Source: Paracyclopina nana
Taxonomy: Eukaryota > Arthropoda > Copepoda > Cyclopoida > Cyclopettidae
Direction of reading: 5' to 3'
DNA length: 64,000 bases
NCBI GenBank assembly: GCA_019096065.1
Contig: JAGUCH010000003.1
Location: 1,860,001-1,924,000, forward strand
Shown: positions 1 to 10,600 of the stretch, piece after piece
Layout: the number at the start of each line of letters is the position of its first letter
Position numbering within the stretch: position 1 is the stretch's first letter
Program-made: the position numbers and the translations under genes
The notes under the pieces: model-generated
What the model was told of the DNA's origin: nothing
Seen by the model: the letters and a program-made list of their open reading frames with translations, nothing else
Databases searched by the model: none

Positions 1-1479
1 AGCTTCCATTAGCTTGGAGTAGGAATCGAGCAGAAAATGGTATCTGTCAATGGACTTATTGATTTTCTTCCACCCAGGATAATAGGCCTCAGATTCTTGG
101 CCACCGCCTTTGGCTCGCGCACTGCTAATTGTGGCTCCGGTCCGTGTGTCTATAATAAAGCCTTTTTTGGCCTTGTGGCTTACATTAAAGGCTGCCATGA
201 GTTTTTCGTCTTCCCTTGAGCGACGCCCATTTGGCCCTATCAAGGGTTGGCTGCATCTTCCTATCACGCTCTGAAACGCAGAAAGTGTGCTAAGAAGGGA
301 AAGCCAAGAAGTGGATTTTTTTGTGAAGTAAAATCTCAAGAACTGTCACAAAAATATTGCTCTTAAATACCACGTTAGAGCTAGTATTTTGTTTGCTAGC
401 CAAATTCAACGTCAGGGCTGACATTTAGTGACTTTTGAAAAGCCAAAAAAGCTATAATCAATATACTAACGCCATTAGTGTGTCTGTAGCTCAAAACTGG
501 AAATCTTCCACCATCCCTGAATACAGCAGAGTATCTGAGAATATCATCACTTATTGAGGCTGGAACCACTACCGCTTTAGGATAAGCCTTACAAACCTGA
601 AAACATGAGACTGAAGAGGTAAATGCTGCATGCAACATTTAATGTAAGCTTAAGTCGTTTGCTGCAAGAAGATTTCTGCAAAATAGTTCTGGCACGAAAG
701 CCATGAAGAAATGTGAAGCATGAGCCAGTTGATATCTTATCATTACCATAATAACTTTCCGTCTCCATTTTGAGGTTTTTCTCGTCTTTTATGCTGCACA
801 CATAATTTCTTTGCTCAAAGTTTTGCGATTATCTAGCTTCACTATGCGGAGTTACAGTATTTTTTCTTTTTGCAGCAAATGCCTCGTACCGAATAATCAA
901 TATTGACATAGGAAATTCTCCATTCGGAATCTGCTGTATGAATAAGTTTAGCGAATTCTTCTTCTGGCTGAAATAAGCTCCATCCATCTTCCAAAACTTT
1001 GAAGCTTGGATTGTAGTAAAAAGCATAATTTCTCGTTATGTCCACTGTAATTAAAAGAAGCAATGTTGTTAGAGCATGGTCCATCAAAGCTTATGCTATT
1101 ATTTACCTATTGCGGAAAGTTTCTCTAAAGAATCGGCCACGTTTAAGTACTCTTCTTGTCCTTGGATGTCAATCCGGATTTGCCTCAAATCTTTGCATTT
1201 CACCACCAGACTTCCTCCTCCACTTTGACTACTATTGGGTCGTCTCTCAATAGCATCAATGCTTCGGTGTAAAATCTGAAAGTGCATTTTTACTCGGCCA
1301 TAAACCTAAGGAATGGCAAGCAAAATTGTTACCATAATCTCTTCGACGTCCTTGGACAAGGATGACAGTATCAAGTGATGACCAGTGATGCAGAGAGCTT
1401 TCTGACCAGCAGGCTCAAAGGGCATATGGACTAGCACCCCATTAACCCTTGAAATCTTGATCAAATCAGCAAATTCCAT
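1..1479 (-). CDS. MTMR9: Myotubularin-related protein 9 (catalytically inactive type), N-terminal part, runs off the left edge
   Basis: Five exons on the minus strand, each ended by GT and AG and phase-consistent: 1333-1479, 1107-1275, 890-1044, 471-596 and 1-270 (continues outside the window); 289 codons are visible. The start MEFADLIK and the following CITGHHLILSS, VVKCKDL, VLEDGW and GRFPVLSYRH match the GRAM/PH region and the beginning of the myotubularin phosphatase fold of MTMR9. The last visible exon contains GPNGRRSREDEKL and FIIDTR. MTMR9 proteins are known pseudophosphatases that bind and stimulate MTMR6, MTMR7 or MTMR8, which dephosphorylate PI3P and PI(3,5)P2 on endosomes. The position normally holding the catalytic cysteine lies beyond the left edge, so loss of activity cannot be verified here. 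The start is the first Met giving the family N-terminus. Confidence 0.93.
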
Positions 1480-2079
1480 GTTGCTGATGAGTTGCAACAG
1501 ATGGTAAAAGCAACTCCCATGTAGCAATACTCTCAAAAGCAGTAGTAGCCTTCAAACATATGGGAGCATGATAGCTAAGGACAAGGACCCGGTCCGCCGT
1601 TGTAGTAGCTTGCGCTCAGCATTTTACTCCATAGGAATCTCATATTGTCCATATCTCTATAGGAATTGACTATTAATTCATGAATTGCCACTTTATAACT
1701 CATTTATGGGATTGAGAAGCTACATTAAGCGTGACACTGTTCACCTAAGAGTTGCTTCATATTCATGTATCGTTCGAGCAGGGTAAAATGTTGAGCTATG
1801 TGTGCACTGCAAAGGTGAGTTGCTGCTGCTGCTGCAACTACTACTGCTACAGTTGTAACTGCTGCGACGCTCTTAGTAAGAGTTGGTGGTGTTAGTGTGC
1901 ACGTGCAAAACAGAGTTTGCACCTTTTCCACCAAATACGCCACAGCTGCAATAGATCCAACCGTTTCAGATATTAGGAGTGCTTTTCAGTAAGTAAGTAT
2001 GAATTTCCATTTAAATGGGGCTCGAGGGGACTGATGGTGAGAGGACTGATAGTCTCAAGAAAGTCGCCATTTATATTTA
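1480..2079. other. Intergenic, 5' flank of MTMR9
   Basis: No supported gene. It must hold the minus-strand MTMR9 promoter. CTG/CAG-like triplets (GCTGCTGCTGCTGC near 1822) give a spurious low-complexity ORF on the minus strand. Confidence 0.5.
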
Positions 2080-2087
2080 CTTTCTGC

Positions 2088-2624
2088 GGGACCATATAAA
2101 ATGCCCAAACTCGCCCAAACTTTTAATCTTAAAAATTTCAATGTAGGAAGATCCATTGGCATTAGAGGAGCTCAAATATGTCATTTTTATTGTCCATATC
2201 CAATAGGAAGTACCTTAAAAAGTCATTTGAAGTATGAAAGAATACTTTATAATAGTCTGTTCGCCCAAACTCGCCCAAACCTTTAGATTTTCAAAATTCC
2301 AATGCCAAATGCTCCCTTGGGATGAGGAGAGCCCAAATGAAAATTTTCAACTTCCATATCCAATGGCAAGTGGGTTAATTATCAACTTAAACATTGACAT
2401 TTTTTCGAGCTGCAGAACCTAATTGCTGAGCACTTTGCAATTTTCCATTCATGAAATGATATTTTTAACTAAAAAACTTAAAAAAACACAAACTCGCCCA
2501 AACCTTTAGATATATTTGAGCTCCTCTAATGCCAATGGATCTTCCTACATTGAAATTTTTAAGATTAAAAAGTTTGGGCGAGTTTGGGTGAGTTTGGGCG
2601 AGTTTGGGCATTTTATATGGTCCC
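2088..2624. mobile_element. Non-autonomous inverted-repeat transposon (537 bp)
   Basis: The left end, starting GGGACCATATAAAATGCCC, and the reverse complement of the right end match for about 85-100 bp; the right arm carries extra copies of the CGCCCAAACT unit. The element is bounded by CTTTCTGC (2080-2087) and CTTTCGGC (2625-2632), an 8-bp target duplication with one mismatch. An 8-bp duplication is usual for hAT and P superfamily DNA transposons. The interior has no convincing coding sequence, only further CGCCCAAAC-type direct repeats (2260-2285), so it would depend on a transposase made elsewhere. Confidence 0.75.
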
Positions 2625-4451
2625 CTTTCGGCTGCTTTCAAAAGTTGACAACTTTAATCATATTTCAGCCAATGAAGTTGGAAAGCTCGAAGCATGGAGG
2701 CCATGGAGGACGCAGGGCAGGCTAAAAGAATCCTCAGAATAAGGTCAAAGCCGCAAAAAGAAACCGAGCAACCTGATCACGCAAGCTCTTCGGAAAGGTG
2801 AGGCACATTCGTCTTTGCATAGGGAATCTCACCCACGATTGGGCCGAGTTCATGCGCAAGATATATGAGTAGTTATATTAGAAGGGAACGGGAGCATTTC
2901 AATTTTTCACAAGGGATCCCCTTTGTGAAATATCATGGTTTTTACATTTTCCATCACATTTTTATGTGATTCTCGCTTTGCGAGCAAAGATAAAATGAAA
3001 ACCTGAAGTATTTTTCCGTAAATATCCTCCTCTAGAATGTAACAATACTGTCCTGATGACGAGTCCATATAGGAAAGGGGTAAACCTCTCCATTGCTTTT
3101 TCTAAAGACTGGTCAGCCAAATTGACAGGGAAAAAGTTGAGCTTGGAGGGGCGTTGCAAAAATGAATTAATTTTTTTCAAAATGAAAAACCTTCATCAAA
3201 ATTAAATCTTTTCAAAGGCAGATGAGAACTCGAATTTTTTTTGAAGTTTTTCCCTTTTTCTTATCGCCCCTTTGCCCTGACACACATGAAAGAACAATGT
3301 TACCTCAAGTTGTCTTTACCCGTCCGAAGCTTTTGAACTTTTTTGTCTAATTTGTTTCATGCCAAGAAAAAAAACTACTTGACTTTGTGCCTACAAAAAT
3401 TGGTAGCTTTGTAATCTTTTGCTATATCTTCTTTGAATTTACTTTAGAATGGTCACAAGACTGATACCTCCTATTGGGCCTTAAAAGTATTGACCCGTTT
3501 CATTATATCGTCAACTCATTTCCCTGTACTACATACGGATTAACGCGTGCCCGCAAGACTCAGACGGTGTTGACCAGTCTTTAAGAAAAGCATGGAGAAG
3601 TTTAGAAAGGGGAACCGATGTTTTCGGACGTCAGTTCAGCTGTAGTGACGTCAGGACGCGCGAGCGTAGTTGACCCGTGCCTTTTTGGTGTTACAAGACA
3701 TGTACTTTAATATCAGGCCAAAAGTAGCCAAATTCATCAAACAATACTGCCACTTTTATTGGGCAAATCAATTCCGGAAGCACTTTTAAATGGTGCTTTG
3801 GCTTACCCGAAAGCCAGCCTTAAAGCCAGCCTAAAATTTCACTAAAAATTGGAATTTCAGACAATGTAAGGCTCAAAATATGGTTAAATCATAATAAAGT
3901 GTATCCATCTAATGCCTCAAAACAAGTGGAGCATGCTAAAATCCTACCTTGCCAAATATAATCATGAGAAAAATTAGTTTAATACTGGCGTAGGTCCCAA
4001 CTTAGGCAGCAGAAAGACGTCCAAAAACTTACAAAATTAGTCGCTAGGCTAGATATGGGGTCTGTTTACTGTTTCCTATAGGGTTTTTCGCTCATGAGTA
4101 GTCAAATGAAAGATCATCGAGTGGCGAAGGCCACGAGTGATCTGGAATTTTACTACGATATGGGCGAGTCATCAGGACAGCATTGACATTTTTGTCAGCT
4201 TCGTGAGGGTCAAAAGTCCCAATAGTACTTTTAAAGGCAAAAAAATTGATTAATTTAACAATTAAATTGGCCTTAAAACAGATAGCTCGTTTGCAGGTAA
4301 AACTTTGCGGTCAATCGCGCGCGCGCGTATATTCAGGTTAGCAACACAAAAGCTCAGCAGTCAACAGTCACTGCTTAATGCGGAGTCATTTCAATAGATG
4401 GCGCTTTTACATGCAATTTTAAATCACACATCAGAGCTAGCCTGTTAATGT

Positions 4452-4521
4452 GCTTTGGTGGCATAGTGGTAGAGTGCATGCCTATCACTCAGCAGACCCA
4501 GGCACGAATCCCGTTGATGCC
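4452..4521 (+). other. tRNA-Gly-like sequence (pseudogene or SINE head)
   Basis: GGTGGCATAGTGGTAGAGTG resembles a Pol III box A, GGCACGAATCCCG a degenerate box B, and a run of eight T (4522-4529) follows as a Pol III terminator. The loop around TGCCTA would place anticodon GCC. The acceptor stem pairs only partly, so I call it a tRNA-derived relic and not a working tRNA. Confidence 0.4.
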
Positions 4522-4565
4522 TTTTTTTTAATTGAAGAATTACTCTCAAGTCGCCAACCGTACAA

Positions 4566-5022
4566 TAATGGTTATTACCAGAGACTTATATAGAAAGAGA
4601 AGTGCTACTTCTTGCATTCTCACTGCACGCGAGCGCGCGCCAAGTGCTACAAGTGATTTTGAAAACATTTGGGTCAGCTGTTCTAATAAAATAGTCAGCG
4701 GGCTGCATTGATCCAGAAAGGAAAACGCCAACTGGCATCTCTGTTTTACAACTTTTAATTTCTAATAGTTGGGAAAATATTAATAAAAGACAAAAGATAG
4801 CCCTAGCAAAATTGAGCACCTCGTAAAATAGGACTATTTTGGCTAAGTGGACTCATTTCAGAGTTATTAGCAACCAAAAGTCTGCCCCAGCCCAAATTCA
4901 GGCAGCCGCCACCAAAATTCCATTGTAGTCTCTTTTGGGGCGTGCAGCAGATCTGCAAACGCACCCCCATAAGCCTCGCCCAGTAGCACTTCTCTTGTTA
5001 TATAAGTCTCTGGTTATTACTA
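4566..5022. repeat. Inverted repeat pair, about 455 bp apart end to end
   Basis: About 36 bp at 4570-4608 (CCAGAGACTTATATA...AGAGAAGTGCTAC) recurs inverted at 4982-5020. It could be the ends of a small non-autonomous DNA element nested in the 2868-6522 interval. I could not define a target duplication. Confidence 0.45.
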
Positions 5023-5202
5023 TTAGCTGAGACGGCTGAGCAGTACATAAGTTCCGAATGTATAATTTCCATGATTTTCGAATTCCTCTTAGAATTAGAG
5101 GAGAATAATGAACATTATCCATCTGCAAGTGGATAATGATCATTATGCCTTACTTGATCCTTGCGCCATCTATTTCATATCAATATGAAGGAAAAAATAG
5201 CT

Positions 5203-5275
5203 AAGAAGTGGCAAGAATCGAACCGAGGGCAAGAGATTAGAGCGCCGATGCTCTACCACTGAGCTAGCGAAGATT
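5203..5275 (-). other. tRNA-derived sequence (SINE head or pseudogene)
   Basis: On the minus strand, TAGCTCAGTGGTAGAGCA is a near-perfect box A and GGTTCGATTC a near-perfect box B at tRNA-like spacing. The anticodon stem and acceptor stem do not pair properly, which argues against a functional tRNA and for a tRNA-derived repeat. Confidence 0.45.
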
Positions 5276-5619
5276 CACTGAAATTGCTTTTTTTGTTGAT
5301 TAAATACTCGAGCGCTGCAATGAGCGACCGAACCGGCTGGTCAGGCTGCATCTCTAGGTCATTTGTGCTGAGTTCACGGGCTAGCGCTGCAAATACATGG
5401 CCAGACAGGCCGGCGTGGTGCTGCTGCAAGACGCCACAGCGAGCGCAGCATTCAGCTGGTGCAGGCTAGACCACTGGGTCAACTTTGATGAGCTCACGCT
5501 CGCTATCTGCAATAAAGCGAGCCACAAAATTTAAGGCAAATCTTGCAAAAATCAAGCCAAAAAAACTTTCGTAAATTCAATTTTAGCCAATGTTTGAAAT
5601 GTTGGGGGGCAGCTAATAG

Positions 5620-5777
5620 TAATAGGATTATACACCTCTAGGCTGTCGGATAACACTCATTATTTTTTAGTGTCTCGTGCCAATCACTTGTTCGCTCCGC
5701 TCACTCGTGATCTGTCACTTGACACTAAAAAATAATTCGTGTTATCCTCCAGCCTAGAGGTGTATAATCCTATATTA
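5620..5777. repeat. Foldback hairpin element (MITE-like)
   Basis: Two arms of about 55 bp pair almost completely: TAATAGGATTATACACCTCT...TTTTTTAGTGTC on the left and its inverse on the right, with a loop of about 45 bp containing TCGCTCCGCTCACTCG. No coding potential. Likely a miniature inverted-repeat element. Confidence 0.65.
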
Positions 5778-6888
5778 TTTCTTCACATGTGATGAAAAGT
5801 AGGTCATTATTGTAGGGCAGATGCGAGCGCACGCCGAATCTCAGCAAAATACAGAGATTTTCGCTTCACTGCCGTATGTAGTAAACCCACCGCCAAGTTG
5901 ACAAAAATGAATAGTTCGATTTAATCCACTTTTCTGTTTTCAACTTTTGTAAATGGTACTTGGCACTTTCCGAGTTAGTATAGTAATACATTATATATTA
6001 TACCAACAATAACTAAATACACAGAATTCATTATATATGAGCAGAATCAATTGCGCCGAATAAATACCATTCCGTATTGAGCAATCGGATACGAAATCGC
6101 GTGAATCCTTACGAGCATACTGTATGTTTATCCAGGAAATTGTTGGTTGATCCACACAAGTACTACGTCTGACTATAAAACTGATTGATAAATCTCGCCG
6201 GTAAATTACTTATTTTCATTTATTTGATACAATACAATTTTTGTAATTATCCCATAGATTTTAGCATATACACGGCTCTGTGCACATTGGGCCAAAAGAT
6301 TGTCATAATAATTAGTAACTTAGTTACATTAAACACACCAAGGATAACTGAAGCTGGTCATAATTTAGAAGCCTGTAAGTGTAAGCTATTATATCAACAA
6401 GACTATACTCCATAGTTTGAGCATAAAAAACGAACCCAACTTTTAGTACTTTTTATTACGATACCTTGGGGGATCCCTTGTGAAAAATTGAAATGCTCCC
6501 GTTCCCTTCTAATATAACTACTTATATGAGTTGCATAGAAGTGCTCCATCTAGTTTTCTGATGCTATCCTACTTTCGATTCTAAACTAGTTTTACTTCAT
6601 CAACAGAAGATTGTCATTTTTCCAGGCCCACAAGTGTCATGTCAGGACGCGATGCTTAGAATAATTACCAGATTATATCTCAAAGCTTTGACGTGGACAA
6701 GGTAGCAAATTGCTTCCAGGGTACGTTGATTCCCTAAGTAAAGGAAATTTAAAATCCGCATCACGTACTAGCGATTAGGTCTTGCAAGAGCTTTCTGCGA
6801 CATGTGAAATTATTTTCGTTCTAATCGGCTTTGGAGCTTTAAATGAAAGCATGTTTTTGATGACCTTGAAAAGAGCGTTTCCTTGAAA

Positions 6889-7266
6889 TCAATCGCATCC
6901 GAAGTAGATTCCACAGAAGCCCATCCGGATTTGCAAAATTTGCTTGAACAAACTTGAGATGTGCATGTCCCCGGATTCGCTTGGGTGCAATTCCGGAAAG
7001 GCTATGAGCTCGTGGGTTGGGTAAATTTCTCCGACTAGCATGGCAATGCGTCCTTGAAAGGCGAAGGCTATGCCGTTACTTTCGGTCTCGGTTTCCAATA
7101 TCACTAGCCCTTGCACATCGGCCTTGAGCCTGCATTTTCTGCTCGCGCAGCGCACGAATGGATTTGGATTTCCCTTCCAGCTTCCAAGTCATTGGCCGGG
7201 CCTGGTCGTTAAGCCAGGCCTTACGGACTCGGCCGTTTATATTTGTATTATATTTGTAGGCAGGCA
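6889..7266 (-). pseudogene. Coding-like minus-strand segment with a frame change, unidentified
   Basis: From an ATG at 7264-7266 the minus strand reads MPAYKYN...RALREQK with coding-like composition. Near 7150 the good reading moves to another frame (LVILETETESNGIAF, then GEIYPTHELIAF and MGFCGIYFG) and ends at a TGA at 6889. No credible intron separates the two frames. This may be a frameshifted pseudogene or retrocopy, or a terminal exon whose upstream exon I failed to find. The stretch is more GC-rich than its surroundings. I do not recognise the family. Confidence 0.25.
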
Positions 7267-7603
7267 TGACAGTAGTCTTGACCGATTGCTTTTTAAAGAT
7301 GATCAAAATCGCAATTGACAAATGAGCTAGTTGGTTGGATGAGCATTGAAGAAGGGTTTTCGGGTCGGTACCGGAGTGGATCGTTCGACGCCTAGCATTC
7401 TGCGGGCGCGCGCTTCTCGTGTTGATCGGGGCGCGAACAAAGTTGGTGAGGGAGCGTGAAAAGTTAGTAGTGCACATAGCGCAGCCAGCAGACAGCCGAC
7501 AGACCTAACTTAGTCAGAAGCAAGCAAGCCGAGCCAGCCCCGTCGGTAGCTGCTTGCGTTCTTTTGCTTTGCTTTTGCCTCATCTTGATGATCCGTGCTG
7601 CAG

Positions 7604-10600
7604 CTGAAAGGCACTCGTTCAACGTCCCCAACCATTGATCTTTCCAGCCCTGCCTCGGCGGCCTCGACCTCCAAAAGGTCCTCACGGTCGCGCTGCGACC
7701 CAGAGTTTGCCGCCAAGCAAAAGGCGTTCCTCGCCAAGGTCGTGACGGCCACCAACGGATCCATGGACTCATACTTGAGCAACATGGACGAAGACAACGC
7801 CGTCGTTCCGGAAGCGGCCACCCTCGAGCCGGCGACCGGCCTCAAGCGCAAGCTCTCCACGGTCTCAAAGCCGCCGAGGGCAGCCGCGGCCGATCCTGCC
7901 TCAGTGCCGGCCTCCGAGGCCGAGTCGCCCTGCCTGAAGAGGCGGAAAAGCAGCCGCAACAGCACTTCGGGCACGGTAAGCGCTCTTTGTTTACTTTTCA
8001 TTTTCGACTTGCTGATTTGGCGGAAATATTGAAAATTAACATTTTAGCGAGAATTCCTCTGCATGATTTGAAGTCACGTGGGATTAATTAAGCCAAACGG
8101 TGTTTACTAGCATAGCACAACAACTTAAACATTCGTATCATCACTAGCTGCTCTTTTGCTTCACCATGATTCGTCCCCTCTCCACACTTTCTTCTTTCCT
8201 CCCTTCAGCAGGATCAATCCCAGTTTGAAATTATCAACCTGTCCCCTTCCTGCGGCATCAAAAGCATTGTCAAGCGAACCGCAAGAATCTCCATGAAGTC
8301 TAGAGACCTGTTGAAAGCTGAAGAGCCAGTGACTAAAAGGGAGGCTTCTCCCGTTAAGCATTGGAAGGTTGTCAACAAGTTGTCTATCAACGAGCCGAAG
8401 AGGCGCTGGAAGATCGTGCCCTTGCCCCTTTCTGACAAAAAGCCTTCATCCATCAAGGTTTACCTTACCCAACGCAATGAAGAGCCGCGTGACAGTAATG
8501 GCAATATCTTGTCTACGATCCCTTCCAAGCCCACTGAAAATCCTTACGAGCCTGTAAAGCAACCAAAGATTGTCGTAGTCAACTATGTCCCCGATGAACA
8601 TGTCGAAAGCATCATCCAAGACCTTTCGGACTTTACTTTTGAAGCGAAAAATCAAAGGCCAAACCATGATGGTGCTGAGATCAATAAGAGCAAAATGACT
8701 AATCAAAAATTGGAAAATATTGAGGCCACCAGTGGTCATCCTCCTGTCCTACGCAAGGAAGATGTCATTTCTGATATTGCTTTGGGCGACCACGATTACG
8801 TGATAAACAGCAATACTGCAAATGAGGAAAGGAATCAAGAGAACACTATTGAGCTCGACAATTCGTGCGAAAAGTGGGAGCAGTTCTCTCAACATCAAGT
8901 TGAAGAAGTCCTGATGAAGTCTTTCAAGTCCGACCCCTTTCCGAATGATGCAATAACACAAGAGCTGTCAACTCTCACTGGGCTTAAAGTCAAGGCCATT
9001 CAATGTTGGTTCGAGATGAATCGCTCCAAGATGAACATCAGCATGCAAAAAGCCGGGAATTACTTTAGCAAGGAGCAGCGCGAATTGCTGTTTGAGTTCA
9101 AAGAGGCTCCAAATCAAACTCTGGAGGAGAAGAAGAAATTGGCTGCCAAGACTGGATTGACCATCAAGGCCATTAACGCTTGGCTGTCAAGACAGCGTTT
9201 CAAAGTTGACGTATCTGAAATCGAGTCGACTTTGACTCAGGTTGACATTCGCTTGTTGGAGTCAGTCTTTCATGTTGAAGCCTCACCTGATGTCGAATGG
9301 CTGAAGAAAATTGCCTCTTTCACTGGCCTTCCTCTTGGCCAAACTCAAAATTGGTTCAAATGTAAAAGATCTCGGCTCAAACAAATGGAACAAAATCCTT
9401 GTCAGATCCAAATGTTCCCGTCAGAATTCCCAAAATAAAGCTGTGCAAATAGTAATAAAAATATATGCTCATTCTTTGAATATTTCTTTCAGGATTCACA
9501 GAACGACTGCTACTGCTGGATATGCCACAAAGAGGGAGATGTCATCTGTTGCAAAACGTGCCCCAGGGTATTTCACTTGAAATGCATCCAACTGGAGACC
9601 CCTCCCACCGAGGAGTGGGTGTGTCCCGAATGTGTCTTGATCATGACAGCAGAAAACATGGACACCCGTTCCCGGGCCATGAGGCTGCTGACAGTGGATC
9701 AACTTTGCGTCTTGCTGCGACATGCCTTGCTCAGGATGAGGTCCGTGTCCGGAGTGGAGCCTTTCCTCAAGCCCGTCGACCTGACAGCCTTCCCCGCCTA
9801 CAAAGACTACGTGTTTTGTCCCATGGACTTGTCAACGATCGAGAAGAATATCAAGAAGAAACAATATGGGTCCACGGAAGCCTTTTTGGCAGACGTCAAG
9901 TGGATCCTGCATAATTGCATAATTTTCAATAGCCTGGCTTCCAAATTGACTGCCAATGCCAAATCTCTGATCAAGGTTTGCAAGCATGAAATGCAAGAGA
10001 TTGAGAACTGTCCCGACTGCTACTTGAATGCTCACACACGGAAAGACTCCTGGTTTGTCGCTGCTTGTGTAAGTATCATTACAGATGAAGTAGGTGATGA
10101 CAAATCTAATTTGGATTTTTGTGACTGCAGCGGATACCTCACTTGCTAGTGTGGGCAAAGCTGAAGGGATTCCCTTTTTGGCCAGCCAAGGCCATGAGGA
10201 TCAATTCCGAGGACAACGTGGATGTCCGATTTTTTGGGGCTCACGACCGCGCATGGATACCCGTCAAGGATGTCTACTTGTACTCAAAGGAGCCTCCAGT
10301 GGTGCTCAAGAACAAGAAGAAGGGCAACCTCGAAGGCTGCATCCATGAGGTGGAAAACTACACCAAGAATATAGCTGAGAAATTCGGCAAGTTTGAGTTT
10401 GCCCCATTCAAAACGAGTTTTGATCCAAAAAAGGAAGAGGAGCAAATCAAAATGCTGTATCCCAATGTAAGTCTTTTCGAATCAAAAATCAGCGATCGAG
10501 TCTTAAATTCTGCTTTTGCAGTGTACGCTTCCATTTGAGCTTGGGTCCCGCAGGCGGGCTCGAACTTTTAGCTTTTCCGGATCGGAAAGAAGCCATACCA

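Larger units (their letters stand above)
2868..6522. mobile_element. Possible 3.65-kb element bounded by a 54-bp inverted repeat
   Basis: The sequence from 2868 (AGTAGTTATATTAGAAGGG...) through the GGGATCCCC near 2915 is repeated in inverse orientation at about 6469-6522 with almost no change. Outside both ends lies TATATG (2862-2867 and 6523-6528), a candidate 6-bp target duplication. AG...CT ends and 6-bp duplications are reported for Maverick/Polinton elements, but I see none of their genes here, so at most this is a deleted derivative. Alternatively it is two independent copies of a short repeat that happen to face each other. The interior contains the tRNA-like sequences and smaller inverted repeats listed separately. 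Confidence 0.45.

Noticed and set aside
7510..8001. Minus-strand ORF of 163 residues
   Set aside because: Lies opposite the first ZMYND8 exon, whose KRK-rich product and phase-0 donor are better supported.
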